Below, one piece after another: positions 62,490 to 64,000 of a stretch of DNA of 64,000 bases. The stretch is from assembly GCF_047246645.1 (NCBI RefSeq), contig NZ_JBFOKR010000004.1, forward strand, positions 186,001-250,000, read 5' to 3'. The notes below the pieces were generated by a model. The model was given only the letters and a program-made list of their open reading frames with translations. It did not search any database and had not been told where the DNA came from. Numbering within the stretch: the stretch's first letter is position 1; each line of letters starts with the position of its first letter. The translations under genes and the position numbers were made by a program. This DNA comes from Ferdinandcohnia sp047246645 (lineage in GTDB: Bacteria; Bacillota; Bacilli; Bacillales; Bacillaceae_L).

Positions 62490-64000
62490 TTAGTTTTTCC
62501 AAACGCCGTCTGCACCAATAATATATCCACCAATTTTAGTGTTTGCAGCCATTTTACCGTTTGAATATAGGTAGTACCAATTACCGCCAATTAATTGCCA
62601 GCCAGTTTTCATAGCACCGTTTGAGCCTAGGTAATACCAAGCGTCAGTGTAGATCCAGCCAGTTTTCATTGCGCCGCTAGGAGCTAAATAATACCATGTA
62701 TTACCTGATAATGCCCAACCAGTTTTCATAGCACCGTTTGCACCTAGTAGATACCAAGTACCATTAACATCTACCCAACCAGTGCTCATGTATCCGTCTT
62801 TAGTAAAGTAATACCAAGTATTACCGTCTAGAGTCCAACCAGTTTTCATAGCTCCATCTTTACTAAGTAGGTACCATGTTTTACCTTGTTGTAACCAGCC
62901 AGTTTGCATAAGACCGCTAGAATTTAGGAAATACCATTTTCCATTGTCTTTCTGCCAGCCAGTTAGCATTTGACCGTCGGCATTAAATAAATAATAACCT
63001 TTGTCATATACCCAACCAGTTTTTAGGCTTCCATCATTGGTAATGTAATACCATTTACCGTTAATTAGGTTCCATCCTGTTTTTGAATACATAGAACCGT
63101 CTGTTTTGAAAATATAAGCTTTGTTACCAATCTTTTGGTTACCAGTCACCATAGCACCAGTTTTAGGTGTTAAATAATATTTTCCACCTTTGTAAGTAAG
63201 CCAGCCTTCATGCATATGTCCACTACCAGGAGTTAAATAATAGTAGCTTCCATTCCAAAACCAGCCTTCATACATAGCGCCATCTTGTTTAGGGTCAAGG
63301 TAATACCATTTCCCTCCATCAAGTAACCATCCTACATAATGTGTGCCTGCAAAATCGGTTATATAATGCCACTCTTTTTCATCAGACAGCTTCCAACCTG
63401 TATTACTTACTGTTAAAGTAACCTCAGATTCATTACTATTTTCATCATATACAAAACCATGTAATGTATCAGCTAAGTGATTTTGGAATAAATAACGAAG
63501 CTCTCCAACAGTTACTAAATAGTCTAAATCAGCATCTTCTAAGCCAAATTCATCTGCTAACTCGTCTTTAGCAGTTTCAGGTAGCTCTCCATATAACACT
63601 TGCAATTTCGCAGAATCAAGAGTAGCTTTTCCATCAACAAATGTGATGTCAGTTAATTCGCGATTTAAATAGGAATCTTTTGTGAAAATAGAAGCTTTTG
63701 TTGCAGTTTCAGAGTATAACTCAACTGCAGTAACCTTTGTAAAGTCTTCAAGCTCTAACATATTCCATGAGAATACATTGTCTGATCCTACTAAATCGAT
63801 ATTCCCGTTACTAGTTACTAATGTAATTTTATCAAGAGTAACTAGTTCGCCATCTGGAATTGATGGTGCATAATCTTGTGTTAGTGTGAATGTAAGTTCT
63901 TCTGAACTACCATTCTCGTAATTTACTGTTACAGCAGCATCTACTGTATTTCCAACTGGATATAACAATTGACGAAGGTTGCTGATTGCTACACCGTCTG
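62490..64000 (-). CDS. wall-binding-repeat protein, N-terminus beyond the window
   Basis: The frame is open through the right edge (it reads DGVAISNLRQLLYPVG before any start), so only the C-terminal 503 residues are seen. The first 190 visible residues are beta-rich with Ig- or fibronectin-like segments and a helical ELADEFGLEDADLDYLV stretch; they resemble the stalk of a large surface protease or adhesin. About 14 wall-binding repeats follow, some longer and decayed, with an IGADGVWKN-type end. The catalytic head, if any, is missing. Gene ends with its own terminator. Confidence 0.85.
   Translation of the reverse strand, partial: DGVAISNLRQLLYPVGNTVDAAVTVNYENGSSEELTFTLTQDYAPSIPDGELVTLDKITLVTSNGNIDLVGSDNVFSWNMLELEDFTKVTAVELYSETATKASIFTKDSYLNRELTDITFVDGKATLDSAKLQVLYGELPETAKDELADEFGLEDADLDYLVTVGELRYLFQNHLADTLHGFVYDENSNESEVTLTVSNTGWKLSDEKEWHYITDFAGTHYVGWLLDGGKWYYLDPKQDGAMYEGWFWNGSYYYLTPGSGHMHEGWLTYKGGKYYLTPKTGAMVTGNQKIGNKAYIFKTDGSMYSKTGWNLINGKWYYITNDGSLKTGWVYDKGYYLFNADGQMLTGWQKDNGKWYFLNSSGLMQTGWLQQGKTWYLLSKDGAMKTGWTLDGNTWYYFTKDGYMSTGWVDVNGTWYLLGANGAMKTGWALSGNTWYYLAPSGAMKTGWIYTDAWYYLGSNGAMKTGWQLIGGNWYYLYSNGKMAANTKIGGYIIGADGVWKN

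Noticed and set aside
62339..62521. 60-residue plus-strand ORF at the short MITE copy
   Set aside because: Lies mostly in the repeat and terminator; no ribosome site or similarity.
1..64000. tRNA, rRNA, IS transposase, integrase or phage genes
   Set aside because: None could be recognised on either strand; the low-copy repeats found lack coding capacity.

Overview
The window looks like chromosomal DNA of a low-GC, spore-former-type Firmicute (Bacillaceae). Supporting signs are strong AGGAGG ribosome sites with frequent TTG and GTG starts, a ComK homologue, TRAP and sugar ABC lipoproteins, a class B sortase and many U-tailed terminators. I see no tRNA, rRNA, IS transposase, phage or CRISPR array. 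Two runs of exactly 100 N are assembly gaps, and both lie inside the same kind of tandem repeat.

Layout. (1) 1-6.7 kb: a sigma factor diverging from a short ComK; a TetR / CPBP-protease / 34-residue membrane protein unit; a PadR-DUF2812 pair; a HAD phosphatase; an SRPBCC protein; small exported or membrane proteins, one frameshifted. (2) 7.3-23.3 kb: a long plus-strand catabolic cluster under a TetR gene, with acyl-CoA ligase, acyl-CoA dehydrogenase, quinone-oxidoreductase-like MDR, three crotonases, a three-part TRAP transporter, a divergent ComB-like protein, an APH-type kinase, thiolase, a nitronate-monooxygenase-like flavoprotein and 3-hydroxyacyl-CoA dehydrogenase. Together they describe uptake, CoA activation and beta-oxidation of an organic acid; the kinase suggests a hydroxy acid. 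(3) 23.4-30.5 kb: a VOC protein, a histidine kinase-STAS fusion, small lipoproteins or membrane proteins, folE with an SDR. (4) 30.7-64 kb: a cell-surface island with an LPXTG leucine-rich-repeat protein, a class B sortase with an unusual SPKTG/VWA protein, and seven exported proteins plus one cut by the window edge that carry the same 20-residue GW/WYYL wall-binding repeats on different heads (amidase, L,D-transpeptidase plus SGNH esterase, NlpC/P60, two subtilases, M30-like metalloprotease, repeat-only protein). A sugar-type ABC transporter with a PHP hydrolase is embedded in it.

Regulation and unusual structure. Two class I cyclic-di-GMP riboswitches stand at 33.8 kb (+) and 40.4 kb (-). 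Each precedes only one tiny ORF and a terminator, and they bracket the sortase/VWA/amidase segment. A WalR-type box precedes the NlpC/P60 gene. Four TetR-type palindromes in two evenly spaced pairs precede the kinase-STAS gene. The most unusual DNA is a family of arrays, typically six units of a 20-bp repeat with core TACGGTTTTTA and constant ends, found in eight intergenic places between 6.7 and 28 kb.
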